Positions 11,281-21,005 of a stretch of DNA of 64,000 nt are shown here, one piece after another. The DNA comes from Tubulanus polymorphus. Taxonomy: Eukaryota > Nemertea > Palaeonemertea > Tubulaniformes > Tubulanidae. The position numbers and the translations under genes were made by a program. The notes under the pieces were generated by a model that was not told the origin of the DNA, ran no database searches, and saw only the letters and a program-made list of their open reading frames with translations. How positions within the stretch are numbered: position 1 is the first letter of the stretch; each line of letters begins with the position of its first letter. Location of the stretch: NCBI RefSeq assembly GCF_964204645.1, contig NC_134027.1:13998485-14062484 (forward strand), written 5' to 3'.

Positions 11281-12302
11281 TTATATTTCACCAAAGAATA
11301 ATTTTTTTCTTTGAGTTTTTGTTTTTAATACTTTTTCTATTTTGTATTTTATTTCATCTGGGTTTGGTACAAGTGATAATTCTTGTTCATAGAAATAACC
11401 TAATATTTCTTCATCTTTTAGATCTTCTAATTTATAAACAAAAGGTTTAGTTAATATCATCTTTTTAATCTTGAATATTTCTTCAGTAAAATTTGTGGTG
11501 TAACCTTTATAAAATGTTTTTCGATATTTAGATATTCTAACATGTTGTCCAATTTTAAATTTTGGTTCTCCGAAATCATGTGTAACAAATGCTCCATATA
11601 AATTATTCCAAACTATTTCTGAATTATCTTCTTTTCTAGCTTGTATAGGTTTCATATTTAAAGAACTATGTTTAGAATTATTATAACCTTTCACTAAATC
11701 ATCTAACACATCGATACATTTATATGTTTCATTAGCAGTAAAATATTTCCACATTCTAGTTTTCAATGTTTTATTAAATCTTTCTATAATAGATGTTTTT
11801 TTTTCTGAATGTGTTGAAAAATATTCTACATCGTTATCAGATAATAGTTTTTTAAAATGTTTATTATAAAATTCCTTACCTTCATCGAATTGTATCTTAC
11901 CTGGAATAGCTTCTTTAAATATATTCTTAAAAGCATTTGTTACTTCTATTCCAGTTTTATTTTTGATTGGAATTGACCATGCGTATCTACTGAATATGTC
12001 ATATAACATTTAATATCCAGAAATATCCTTTGTTGTATTCTTCTAAGTTCTTCATCTCAATTAAATCAGCTTGCCATTGTTGATCGATATATGAAACCAT
12101 AACTTTTCTTGTTAAATAATTTGTATCCATTTTCTTATGGATTTGATATGTTGGTTGATTTTGTAACCATAATTTTAACTCACTATATTTTATATTTTCT
12201 TTATCAGATTTAATTCTATCCCATAATTCTGCAACGCTAGAATATGATACTTCACTCTCTGGGTTATAATATAAAATCTCTTAAATATTGTTCTTTTTTC
12301 AT
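11281..12302 (-). pseudogene. Maverick-type retroviral-like integrase, frameshifted
   Basis: The long open part (12009 to 11281) begins at DIFSRYAW, followed by FDEGKEFYN and ERFNKTLK, giving the D, D, E catalytic triad of rve integrases with 33 residues between the last two, as is usual in Mavericks. The C-terminal part carries a YNNSKHSS motif and a KFKIGQHVRISKYR stretch, an SH3-like region. The N-terminal part (QQWQADLIEMKNL) lies upstream in another frame, separated by a one-base shift near 12003. A second shift lies near the probable start at 12302. Function is lost unless these are sequence errors. Confidence 0.8.
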
Positions 12303-12668
12303 CTTATTTCAATTCATTAATAATAATTTAGATTTAGTTTCAATGATTTTGTCATTTGACTTATTTTCTGGTATAATAGGTTTATCATCGGAATCATTAT
12401 TGTTATTAAATTTTGATTTATATATTACACCGGATAATATAATAACTGTAACTAATCCAATTGTAATGTATAATTTATTATTACTTCCAGCATTAGAAGA
12501 ATTAGATGGATTATCATTCGAATCAATATCAGATAATTTCTGTGATTCATTTATATCAGTTAATTTCTATTTCTTAGCTTTTTTTAATTCTGAAGATCTT
12601 TCACCTAATTCCCTTGCCCATTTAATTTGATTTTCAGATCTAGGCTTTTTCTTAATATCATCACTCAT
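12289..12668 (-). pseudogene. Small single-pass membrane protein remnant
   Basis: Starts ATGAGTGATGAT on the minus strand. A charged N-terminal part (KKKPRSENQIKWARELGE) is followed by an in-frame TAG, and then the same frame continues to one hydrophobic segment (LYITIGLVTVIILSGVIY) and an Asn/Asp-rich tail. About 125 codons in all. It overlaps or abuts the integrase start, and a degraded short reading frame lies immediately upstream (12661-12822). Tight same-strand packing is typical of Mavericks. No function assigned. Confidence 0.5.
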
Positions 12669-12822
12669 TTATTTTAGTTAATTTTTGTTCTGATTCATTT
12701 TCTGTTTCACCGTGTGGGTGTTGTACGGCACCATCTGTTTCGTTCTTACCTGATTTATATTCTATAGGCTTGATATTCGAAAATGTTATGACACCGGTAG
12801 AAATTAATGTCATAACCGATCC

Positions 12823-13269
12823 TCATTGGAATGAAGCATATCCAACCCATTTTTGTAATTCAATCATAACTAAGTAGTCATTTTTTAAATCAACATATAA
12901 TTTATTTTCATCATTAATTGACATTAACCGGTTACATAATTTTGAATAACATTTGACAATACCATCAGAAATAGAATCATTTATTCTAGCTAATCTTGCC
13001 TCTTCATAAATCTTAAAATATTTTATTACTTTATCTGGTTTCATGGCATCTAATTCTTGAAAAGTAATAATTCTATTTAAAAATTCCTTACACTTTCCGC
13101 TAGCAATTAGTAATTCTAGATGGTACTTACAATATAAATAGTATTCATAATCAATATTGTTATCAACTTGAGCACAATTAGAAACAACTGCACCATTATT
13201 GCCAGTAATGCCCAAATCCTCAATTGTCTTTTCAATATCGGTATTATTCTTATTAGATTTCTATGACAT
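12823..13269 (-). CDS. Hypothetical Maverick-associated protein
   Basis: An open frame of 130 codons begins at 13215. The frame extends upstream to an ATG at 13269, but codon 3 there is TAG, so either the internal ATG is used or the gene is broken. The protein is hydrophilic with a helix-rich look (KYHLELLIASGKCKEF, PDKVIKYFKIYEEARLAR). It does not match a family I know. Same strand as, and close to, the integrase and HNH genes. Confidence 0.45.
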
Positions 13270-13587
13270 TTATATTACAGAAAAAAGCGAAAAAAAATAT
13301 TATAAGTATTATAAAATGATACTAATAACACTTTAGGTTAATACTAAATTGACTAGGTTAAAGTTAAAGAATTCTTATTCAAGCCCTATTCAAAATCTAT
13401 TTAATCTAGTGTTAACAAGAATTGCAAAAGAAAATATTAAAAATATAATAGAATTGACTAACTAGTTGAAGTTATTGTTTTTTAAATATTTTTTATTCAA
13501 ATTGGGATTTAATACCTCACTACTTTTGTCTATCTATAGGAGCAATTAAATCGTCCAGATAAGTCATTTCGGATTCTCGATATTAAA
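13270..13587. other. AT-rich spacer inside the Maverick remnant
   Basis: Very AT-rich, with no open frame on either strand that I can support. It separates the hypothetical gene from the HNH gene. Confidence 0.5.
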
Positions 13588-14142
13588 TCATATTCCATAA
13601 TTGTATAAATCTTTCAGCTTTATTTGATTATTATATAATTCATTATCAATTTTATCACGTTTAATTCTATTTTCTATTTTCGATAAAGGTTGAATATTTA
13701 TCCAATAACATATTGTTTTTATTTCAGATTCATCTTCTATTGTTGATAATGGGATAACATGATCTAACTCCCAATATTCTCCATGATTCTCAAATTTCAT
13801 GTTATTATCGAACTGATATTCTATCCATGCTTTAAAAAATTCTATAGAACACCCTAAATAACCAATTGATCTATCAGATTTTATATAATTTTTGAAAACT
13901 CTGTTCAAACTAGTTCTGTTAGTATGCTTTAATTTGAATAATGGATCTGAATGATATTTTACTTTTTGGTAATTATTGATATGTTCGCGGTTATCTTTTA
14001 TCCAATCTCTCATGTATTCTGGGTTATTTTCTCGATATTGTGCATTATTTTGTTTCCAACATGTTTTACAAATATTTCGTAAACCATCTTTGTAGATCTT
14101 TTGTTTATAATATTCTGAAGATTGTTTATTTAATTCACAAAT
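13588..14142 (-). CDS. HNH endonuclease with N-terminal zinc-binding part
   Basis: The reading frame from 14013 to 13588 (141 codons) contains YWELDHVIPLS, then NIQPLSKIENRIKRDK, the H-N-H core in the style of nucleases from large DNA viruses and Polintons. The same frame extends upstream to about 14142 and adds KICELNKQSSEYYKQ and NICKTCWKQ, a Cys pattern usual for this family, but that extension meets a stop before any ATG. The 5' end is therefore broken or begins elsewhere. Probably a homing or packaging-type nuclease; the role is inference. Confidence 0.7.
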   Translation of the reverse strand: MCELNKQSSEYYKQKIYKDGLRNICKTCWKQNNAQYRENNPEYMRDWIKDNREHINNYQKVKYHSDPLFKLKHTNRTSLNRVFKNYIKSDRSIGYLGCSIEFFKAWIEYQFDNNMKFENHGEYWELDHVIPLSTIEDESEIKTICYWINIQPLSKIENRIKRDKIDNELYNNQIKLKDLYNYGI

Positions 14143-14184
14143 TTTTTATTTTATTTGAAATCTATTTGATAATTTCCGTCTGTT

Positions 14185-14362
14185 CCGAACATAGAACATT
14201 CAAACGCATGCGCACTGGGCAAAAGCGCATGCGTCAATCATTATTGTATATTTATTCTGTAAAATTGAAACAACCGAACATAGAACATTCAAACGCATGC
14301 GCATTGAGCAAAAGCGTGCATTCAGGTGCGCATTTGATCAATGCGCATGCGTCAATCATAAT
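14185..14362. repeat. Direct repeats rich in GCATGCGC
   Basis: CCGAACATAGAACATTCAAA followed by CGCATGCGCA occurs at about 14184 and again about 90 bp downstream. Several copies of CGCATGCG and TGCGCATGCG lie between and after. Placed just upstream (minus-strand sense) of the HNH gene, so it may be a control or terminal region of the Maverick. Confidence 0.6.
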
Positions 14363-14435
14363 TGAAACGACCGAACATAGAATATTCACCAAGCAGATTT
14401 ACACAATACATATACAAGTATGTTCGGTCGTTTCA
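14363..14435. repeat. 17-bp perfect inverted repeat
   Basis: TGAAACGACCGAACATA at 14363-14379 pairs perfectly with TATGTTCGGTCGTTTCA at 14419-14435, with a 39-bp spacer. The arm shares CCGAACATAGAA with the direct repeats just to the left. Confidence 0.8.
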
Positions 14436-14602
14436 TCCAACACATCATTTGATTTCTATATATAAAATTTATATTTAAAAAACATTTTTTTCAATTGCCG
14501 TTTAACTACATCAACAAATGTTAAAACTTAATCATTGGAATTTTTGTAGTCTAAATGTTTTTGAAATTCTTATATAGTTTCTTCATCGATCTCTTGTGTT
14601 TC

Positions 14603-14704
14603 TTATGCTTCTACGCCAATTTCTATTGGTTCGATATCCATTGCTGTCGATTCCACGGAAAGAGTATCTTGAGTTTCTCTATCGCTTCTTGATGCGTATG
14701 ACAT
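14603..14704 (-). pseudogene. Small acidic reading frame with premature stops
   Basis: ATG at 14704, 33 codons (MSYASRSDRETQDTL then an acidic stretch MDIEPIEIGVEA) to a stop. The same frame continues with ETQEIDEETI, a second stop and more acidic sequence, suggesting a decayed small Maverick gene of about 60-70 residues. No family recognised. Confidence 0.35.
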
Positions 14705-15067
14705 TTTATTAATCTAAAAGATATTAGTGGTAACTCTAGCTATCTAAAAGATAAACTAAATATAAATATATTTAAAGGTTTCATATTTAATAGCCTCAAT
14801 AACAACAAAAACTGTACTTACATTTAACTCGCGAACTGTGAACTCCGAATTACATCCAAAATGGGATAGATAATATAACTGTATATGTATGTCTGTTTGA
14901 GCAGTCTCTGGTTCAGTGTTAATACGTCAAGTATGTACAAGCGCATACGAAACTGCCAACAAGCACCATCTGTCACCGTTTGCAGTAAAGGATCGTTAAT
15001 AATTCCGCGCGTAAGTTGGCGACAGGTGTTCTAGATAACAATGGGTAGTATGAATATGACTCAATCC

Positions 15068-15184
15068 TTATCTCACACTACTATGTCTATCTAAATGTGT
15101 TCTAGTTTTATTGTGTCTTGCTTTTTGGGATTTATCTATATTGATTTTACATGTTGGACAGTAGTACTTCTTATTTGCTTCCAT
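15068..15184 (-). CDS. C2H2-type micro-protein
   Basis: 38 codons from ATG at 15184. Contains YYCPTCKINIDKSQKARH and then HNKTRTHLDRH, giving C-x2-C followed by His residues spaced like a single zinc finger. Small zinc-finger proteins of this look occur in Maverick/Polinton elements, and this one lies on the same strand as the rest. Intact start and stop. The exact role is unknown. Confidence 0.55.
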   Translation of the reverse strand: MEANKKYYCPTCKINIDKSQKARHNKTRTHLDRHSSVR

Positions 15185-15312
15185 TTTAATATCAAATTTT
15201 TTATTAAAATTGATTTTAGAAGTTATTCATTTATATGTTATTCATATATATGAATATTTTAAGAGTAATAGGGGTAATAGGGGTTCAGCTTAAAGGTTGA
15301 AGGGGCGAGTGA

Positions 15313-15366
15313 GTAAAAAATGAAAAATAAATTCGAGCGCGCGAGAATTTATTTTTGATTTTTTAC
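15313..15366. repeat. Long hairpin with CG-rich loop
   Basis: A 22-bp arm at 15313-15334 (GTAAAAAATGAAAAATAAAT start) pairs with 15345-15366 with one mismatch; the 10-nt loop is GAGCGCGCGA. Flanked by a GGGCGAG and CTCGACCC pair. It lies beside the last Maverick gene and may be a transcript-end structure or part of an element terminus. Confidence 0.75.
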
Positions 15367-15399
15367 GAGCTCGACCCTTTTTTTTTTCACACAAAAAGT

Positions 15400-15762
15400 T
15401 CATTTTCTATCAGATTCGACAACTAACAGCTTCTAATCGAAATGTAGAATTCTGATAGTAATATAACACTCATACTCTCCGCGGAGATTCTATCTATGCA
15501 CTCTCCATCCTATTTTAAACTTAAAATTAAGTACTGTAAGATAACACCGGATGAAAGGCATTCAGGCAGGGCACATATCAGTACAGTGCCGGCGCGCAAC
15601 AATTGTTTTATTAATGAAACAACATGGTGGATGGTTGAAATCATTTTCGGCTTAAATTTATCGCAAGTTTTAAGACTTTAATGAATTTCACGGAACCATG
15701 ATTTCTAAAATGAGTCAATTGATTAATTCTATTCGTAAATCAATTTACGTTGGCTACATTTC
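15400..15762. other. Unassigned interval
   Basis: One 61-codon plus-strand frame (15496-15681) has no recognisable features. I see no gene, terminal repeat or structural RNA. Confidence 0.4.
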
Positions 15763-15944
15763 CTAGCCTAGAATATTTTGTGAGCATCCTGGGCCCATAA
15801 CCTAATTATTGCGTGGAAGTCACCTCTAGGCTCCATCATGACGGTAGAAAATATCTCAGCAGGAAAATAAACGATAACTTTAATGTATTAATATTGAGTC
15901 GCAAGCGATCTTGTCGTGACATCAGATAGGACGGTAACTTTCGT
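15763..15944. repeat. 182-bp direct repeat, left copy
   Basis: Starts CTAGCCTAGAATATTTTG and ends GACGGTAACTTTCGT. The right copy at 16138-16319 differs at only a few bases. Confidence 0.9.
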
Positions 15945-16137
15945 GCGTCACGCATAACTAACGAGAGGCTCTTATCATCGAGAGATTCTACTAGCTCGGC
16001 AAATGCCTCCTCGTTTTTCTCATCGTTAATTTGGGCGCCAGCATCCGCTGTTATTGTGTCTTTAGGTTTTTATAACTTCATATATCCCAAAAACTTAACA
16101 CGCCAATTCTCATAATTCCGTTCATCACCGTCGAACA
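15945..16137 (-). pseudogene. Copia-like gag N-terminal fragment
   Basis: Minus-strand reading: NYENWRVKFLGYMKL, a stop, then DTITADAGAQINDEKNEEAF and AELVESLDDKSLSLVMRDA. This matches the N-terminal gag region of Copia-type retrotransposons (the FLDDKSLSLIMRDA block is well conserved in that family). The gag similarity ends at the edge of the 182-bp repeat, so only 193 bp of gag sits between the two direct repeats. Confidence 0.65.
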
Positions 16138-16319
16138 CTAGCCTAGAATATTTTGTGAGCATCCTGGGCCCATAACCTATTTATTGCGTGGAAGTCACCT
16201 CTTGGCTCCATCATGACGGTAGAAAATATCTCAGCAGGAAAATAAACGATAACTTTAATGTATTAATATTGAGCCGCAAGCGATCCTGTCGTGACATCAG
16301 ATAAGACGGTAACTTTCGT
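16138..16319. repeat. 182-bp direct repeat, right copy
   Basis: Pairs with 15763-15944 at an offset of 375 bp. No TG...CA ends in the style of LTRs are evident. Confidence 0.9.
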
Positions 16320-16653
16320 ATCTGAGCTGCGCACAACTGATCCCGCGTATTTTTATTAGTTACATACATTTATAAACCAACTAGAGATCACACACTAACA
16401 GTTGGTATCGATGACCCGTCGGCCGGATTAAATGACTGTTACAAAGACGACGCTGACCATTGAAACTGATATCAGGCTGATACTTAGCTATATTATCATC
16501 TGAACAGAGACTAATTATATATCTCCTTCCTTAACAGTTTTGATGGCCAATTTAATCCAATTTGATATCAGATGACAGCCTAGAAATTTAATTCAAAACA
16601 CAATTTAACGTTTGATTATCAATTGGATGATTATTCCATCCCAGAAAATCCTT
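16320..16653. other. Downstream flank of ACSF2-like gene
   Basis: AT-rich. On the minus strand it would hold the 3' UTR; I cannot place a poly(A) site with confidence. Confidence 0.4.
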
Positions 16654-16785
16654 TTAAATCTGGCCTTTAAGGTTTAACTCATTAACCATTTGATCAACAA
16701 GTCTATATTTCTGTATTTTTCCAGTGACAGTCATGGGGAACTCTTTGACAACTACAACATACTTCGGTATCTTATAATGAGAAAT
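16654..16785 (-). CDS. ACSF2: ACSF2-like, last exon
   Basis: 43 residues and stop. Begins [17 protein letters not shown], with the A10-type motif [12 protein letters not shown] containing the catalytic lysine. Acceptor TTATTTTAG. Begins in phase 0. Confidence 0.9.
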   Translation of the reverse strand: MSHYKIPKYVVVVKEFPMTVTGKIQKYRLVDQMVNELNLKGQI

Positions 16786-19700
16786 CTAAAATAAAAAAGA
16801 ATCAAACATATGGTATCAGAGATGCAATTAAATATAAGATAGGAGAAGACGCTAACGATAAATACCTTTCCTTTACAGAAATCTTTGATTTGCTGAGCGG
16901 TAACAGTTTGTTTAGATTTAACTCGAATACAGGCACACACTTCCTCGCCCATTCTTTTATCAGGAATACCAATGACCTGTATATAATTACATATAACGTA
17001 TTCATACATTAAATAGAAAGAATCTGTAACGTATTCATACATTTAATAGAAAGAATCTGTACATGTGGTCCGGTTAGCAATAGGATAGCAATTTCAGCAT
17101 GGTCAAATCGCGATAAATCAATGAAGTTCAATTGGTTTCGACGATATTACATACTGCCGCGTTTAAAGAATGTACCCCATCCCCGCTTGCCAGGGATGAC
17201 AACATATATATACCCTGGTCGTAGTTCCAATGTAGCCAGGATTTGCCTTAGCAGAGGGCATTAAATCTAATTGCATTTGCCACAGAGTTGACTAGGCCTA
17301 ATTCTACTGATCAGTCCAAAATATATTTGTTTGTGAATTCTAAAAAATCTAATCATTCCATCTCAGGAGGGTCCAGCTCAAGTGCGCAACCACGAAATTA
17401 CGAAACGAAATAACGAAATGCATGTAAGAAAAGATAAAGACAATACAGCTGCAAAGCAGCTATAACAGGTTTCTGCCTTGCAGGATCAAATGTCATGCTA
17501 GGAAGCTTGCAAAATATTTCACTGAAATCAGTTCATAACATTCCACTATTTTGTAAGGAGTTTTCAAAATTTATGCCCTCTAGTGGTTAGAATAGGAACT
17601 AATTATGTGAGGGATCGTTGTATTTCATATCCAGGTACATGTGTATCAATTTTCATAGAAATCCCTTAATTCGCTTAGTAGATATATATGAAAATGTATT
17701 TCCAGCGATTTGTAGGTGGCGCTCCTGGAGAACCATATGATAACTAGTCAAATCATACATCAATACAAGCGTCTTGTCAAGGGCTACTGACCACACATTG
17801 CAACCTGGATTCTATCACCCACAGTTAAGGTGCTAGGTGCCTACACAGTCACAGTATGAACTAGTTGGTAAAGGGCAGGTATATGTTTATTCACAAAAAC
17901 CAAGTTTTGTGATTTTGCTTATTCAATGCACTGAATTACCTGCGAAAAAAGGATTCTGGAATTATTTTTCTAAAAACACTCCCTTGTGGTTAAAATGGGA
18001 ACTAATCATGTAAAGGGTTTGTTGTATTCCATAACCAGGTACATATCTATCAATTTTTATAGAAATCCCTTTATACGCCTAGTCTATATAGATGAAAATA
18101 TGTTTTCCAACTTTTATAGGTGCCGCTCCAGGAGAACCATATGACTGACCTAGTTATACTATACATCAATACAAGCATCTTTTCAAAGGCTACTGATGAC
18201 ACATTAGAACCACGATCCTATCTCTTGTGGTTAAGGGTCTAGGAGCAAAAATCTCATTTAAAAAATTAGGGCCCATGGTTGAGCCCCTAGAGCCCAAACG
18301 GGCAGATTGGGCGTGCCATTGACTTTTTTAACCTACGGTCTGCCATGAACACCTTTCGTGCTCGCCCGAAGCTGAAAACTGAAAGACAAAAATTTTTCTC
18401 ACACATTAATTTTACAATCATGTCACAATTTTCAAAAAGAACACACCCCCGGTGAGTGAACGGGGTCCCCAATCAAAAATCCCTTAGACTTACCTCAAGG
18501 TATTACATACATCTCACATAAGTTTCAAGTAAATCCGTTGAGCAGTATTCCTGTTACTAGCCGAATAATATATATATATATATATATGATATATGAATAT
18601 ATGATGCCTTTACTTGTGTATACAGCACAAGGCTATAAAGATTCCTCAGTTTTGTTCATCCGAGGAATGTCCTTATTCACACCAAGACACCACTACTGCT
18701 TACGTGTTTACTACAGATCTAGAACACGAACACACACACACGAACACACACACACACACACACGAACACACACACACGAACACACACACGAACACACGCA
18801 CACGAACACACACACGCACACGAACACACACACACACGCACACGAACACACACACACACACGCACACGAACACACACACACACGCACACGAACACACACG
18901 CACACGAACACACACACACACACGAACACACACACACACGCACACGAACACACACGCACACGAACACACACACACACACGCACACACACGCACACGAACA
19001 CACACACACACGAACACACACGCACACGCACACACACACACACGAACACACACGCACACGAACACACACACACACACGCACACGAACACACACGCACACA
19101 CACACACGCACACGAACACACGCACACGAACACACACGCACACGAACACACACGCACACGAACACACACGCACACGAACACACACACACACACGCACACG
19201 AACACACAGCACACACACACGAACACACACACACACGCACACGAACACACACACACGAACACACACGCACACGAACACACACACACACGCACACGAACAC
19301 ACACGCACACGAACACACACACGAACACGAACACACACACGAACACACACACGAACACACGAACACACACACGAACACACACACGAACACGAACACACAC
19401 ACGAACACGAACACGAACACACACACAGTAGTTTATATCCTTTCAGTAAGATCCAGTGTGAGTCCAAATCCGTGATTTACCGTTGATTTTGAAGCTCAGG
19501 TCGTCTGGTAATTTGTAGGCTTTTTGGGACGTACTTTCATCAATGGATGATGATGCTTTGCGACATTCTTGTCGCTTTTTAGAACCGGAAATTATGCAGG
19601 ATTAATTCATAATAAATTACTATTTACAAATTTGAAATGGTCGGATGGAACGTTCTATTGCTGTCAGAATTGAAAGTTATGTTAATAAGCAGTTAGTGGT

Positions 19701-20961
19701 CGAAATGAGTCAAATTTCATGAAAATTTTTTGACGCCTTATAAAATGCTACCATTATGAAACCTAAACAATGATAATAACCATTCGGCGTCATTTTACAA
19801 AAGACAACCATAAATCGATGTGCAAAACTTCACAGGTCTATGTGTACACATGCAAGCTATTTGGCAAAATATAATTGACAAAGATGTAGAAAAGCTCCCT
19901 GTGATTATATAATGAGCTCTATTTGAAAGTCGAAATGTTATATGAATCGAATATCATAAGATGTATTGTTATAGTAATGGATGTATGATTATATCAGAAG
20001 CGGCAGAGCATAAATAGAAATGATAAGTAAATCGGATTACTCGGACAAAATGGCAGATGTTTACACGATTTGGAAGTCTGATATAAAAGCAAGACCCTGA
20101 CATGGGGATGCTGGTGGAATGAAGAAGCTCTACGATCTGTGTAGGGCCGGCGTGAATTTCATCGGCGGCTACAAGCGGTCGATATGAAAATGTGTAAACA
20201 TATAATTTCAATATTCAAATGTTATAGAAAATATGTTTGATATAAGGGGTATGCAGCTTTCATGAGATTAACAATCTATAATAGCATAGCTGTCATATAC
20301 AGCTCCACGTCCTCTGATGGCATGTGTAATAGGTGACAATTCAATTCAATTCTTTATTGATCCTTATAACATGTAAAATTCCGGGATGAAATTCCCAAAT
20401 TCAATAATGTTACAAATTTCAAAATAAGAAAATACAACATACAAGACATACGCGTAATTCACACAGAATAACATGAATAAAATATTTCAAATGACAATGT
20501 CTACTTCAACCCCTCAAGAGGATATCTAGTGACAGCCAAATCGAGCAGGGACCCCGGGCCGGCTGGCTAAGCCACGCACGATATACACACGATTAACATA
20601 ACTTTCAATTCTGACAGCAATAGAACGTTCCATCCGACCATTTCAAAAGTAATGATGAAGTAGACATCAGAAGAGCTCTTTCCTCAACCATGAAGGCAAT
20701 GAAGTTGCAGACCAGCTTATAGGCTAAAGTGAATGAAGTCGGTCACAAGTTATCAATTATTGACAATTTTCAATAAAAAAAATTAAATGAAACCACTACT
20801 ACAGTCGAAGACCTGTATCATCTACCTAATCGCCAAATCTCATAATTCCCCAAATTTCTTTAAAATTTCGATTTCAAATTTTCAATTCCACATTAGCTTA
20901 TCCCAAAAATTCGACATTTTTTCGCAGGCATCAAATAATTTATTAGAATTAATATTCTTGT

Positions 20962-21005
<44 letters not shown>

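Noticed and set aside
12244-12630. 128-codon plus-strand ORF.
   Set aside because: Antisense shadow of the Maverick integrase start and membrane-protein remnant, which have recognisable features on minus.
14040-14465. 141-codon plus-strand ORF.
   Set aside because: Runs over the HNH N-terminal extension and the direct repeats; no features of its own.
15763-16319. Classic LTR retrotransposon with 182-bp LTRs.
   Set aside because: No TG/CA ends, no primer-binding site or polypurine tract seen, and the interior is only 193 bp.
18538-19486. ORFs of 235-297 codons on both strands over the CA/CG array.
   Set aside because: Composition artefact of a microsatellite; open on both strands and in several frames.
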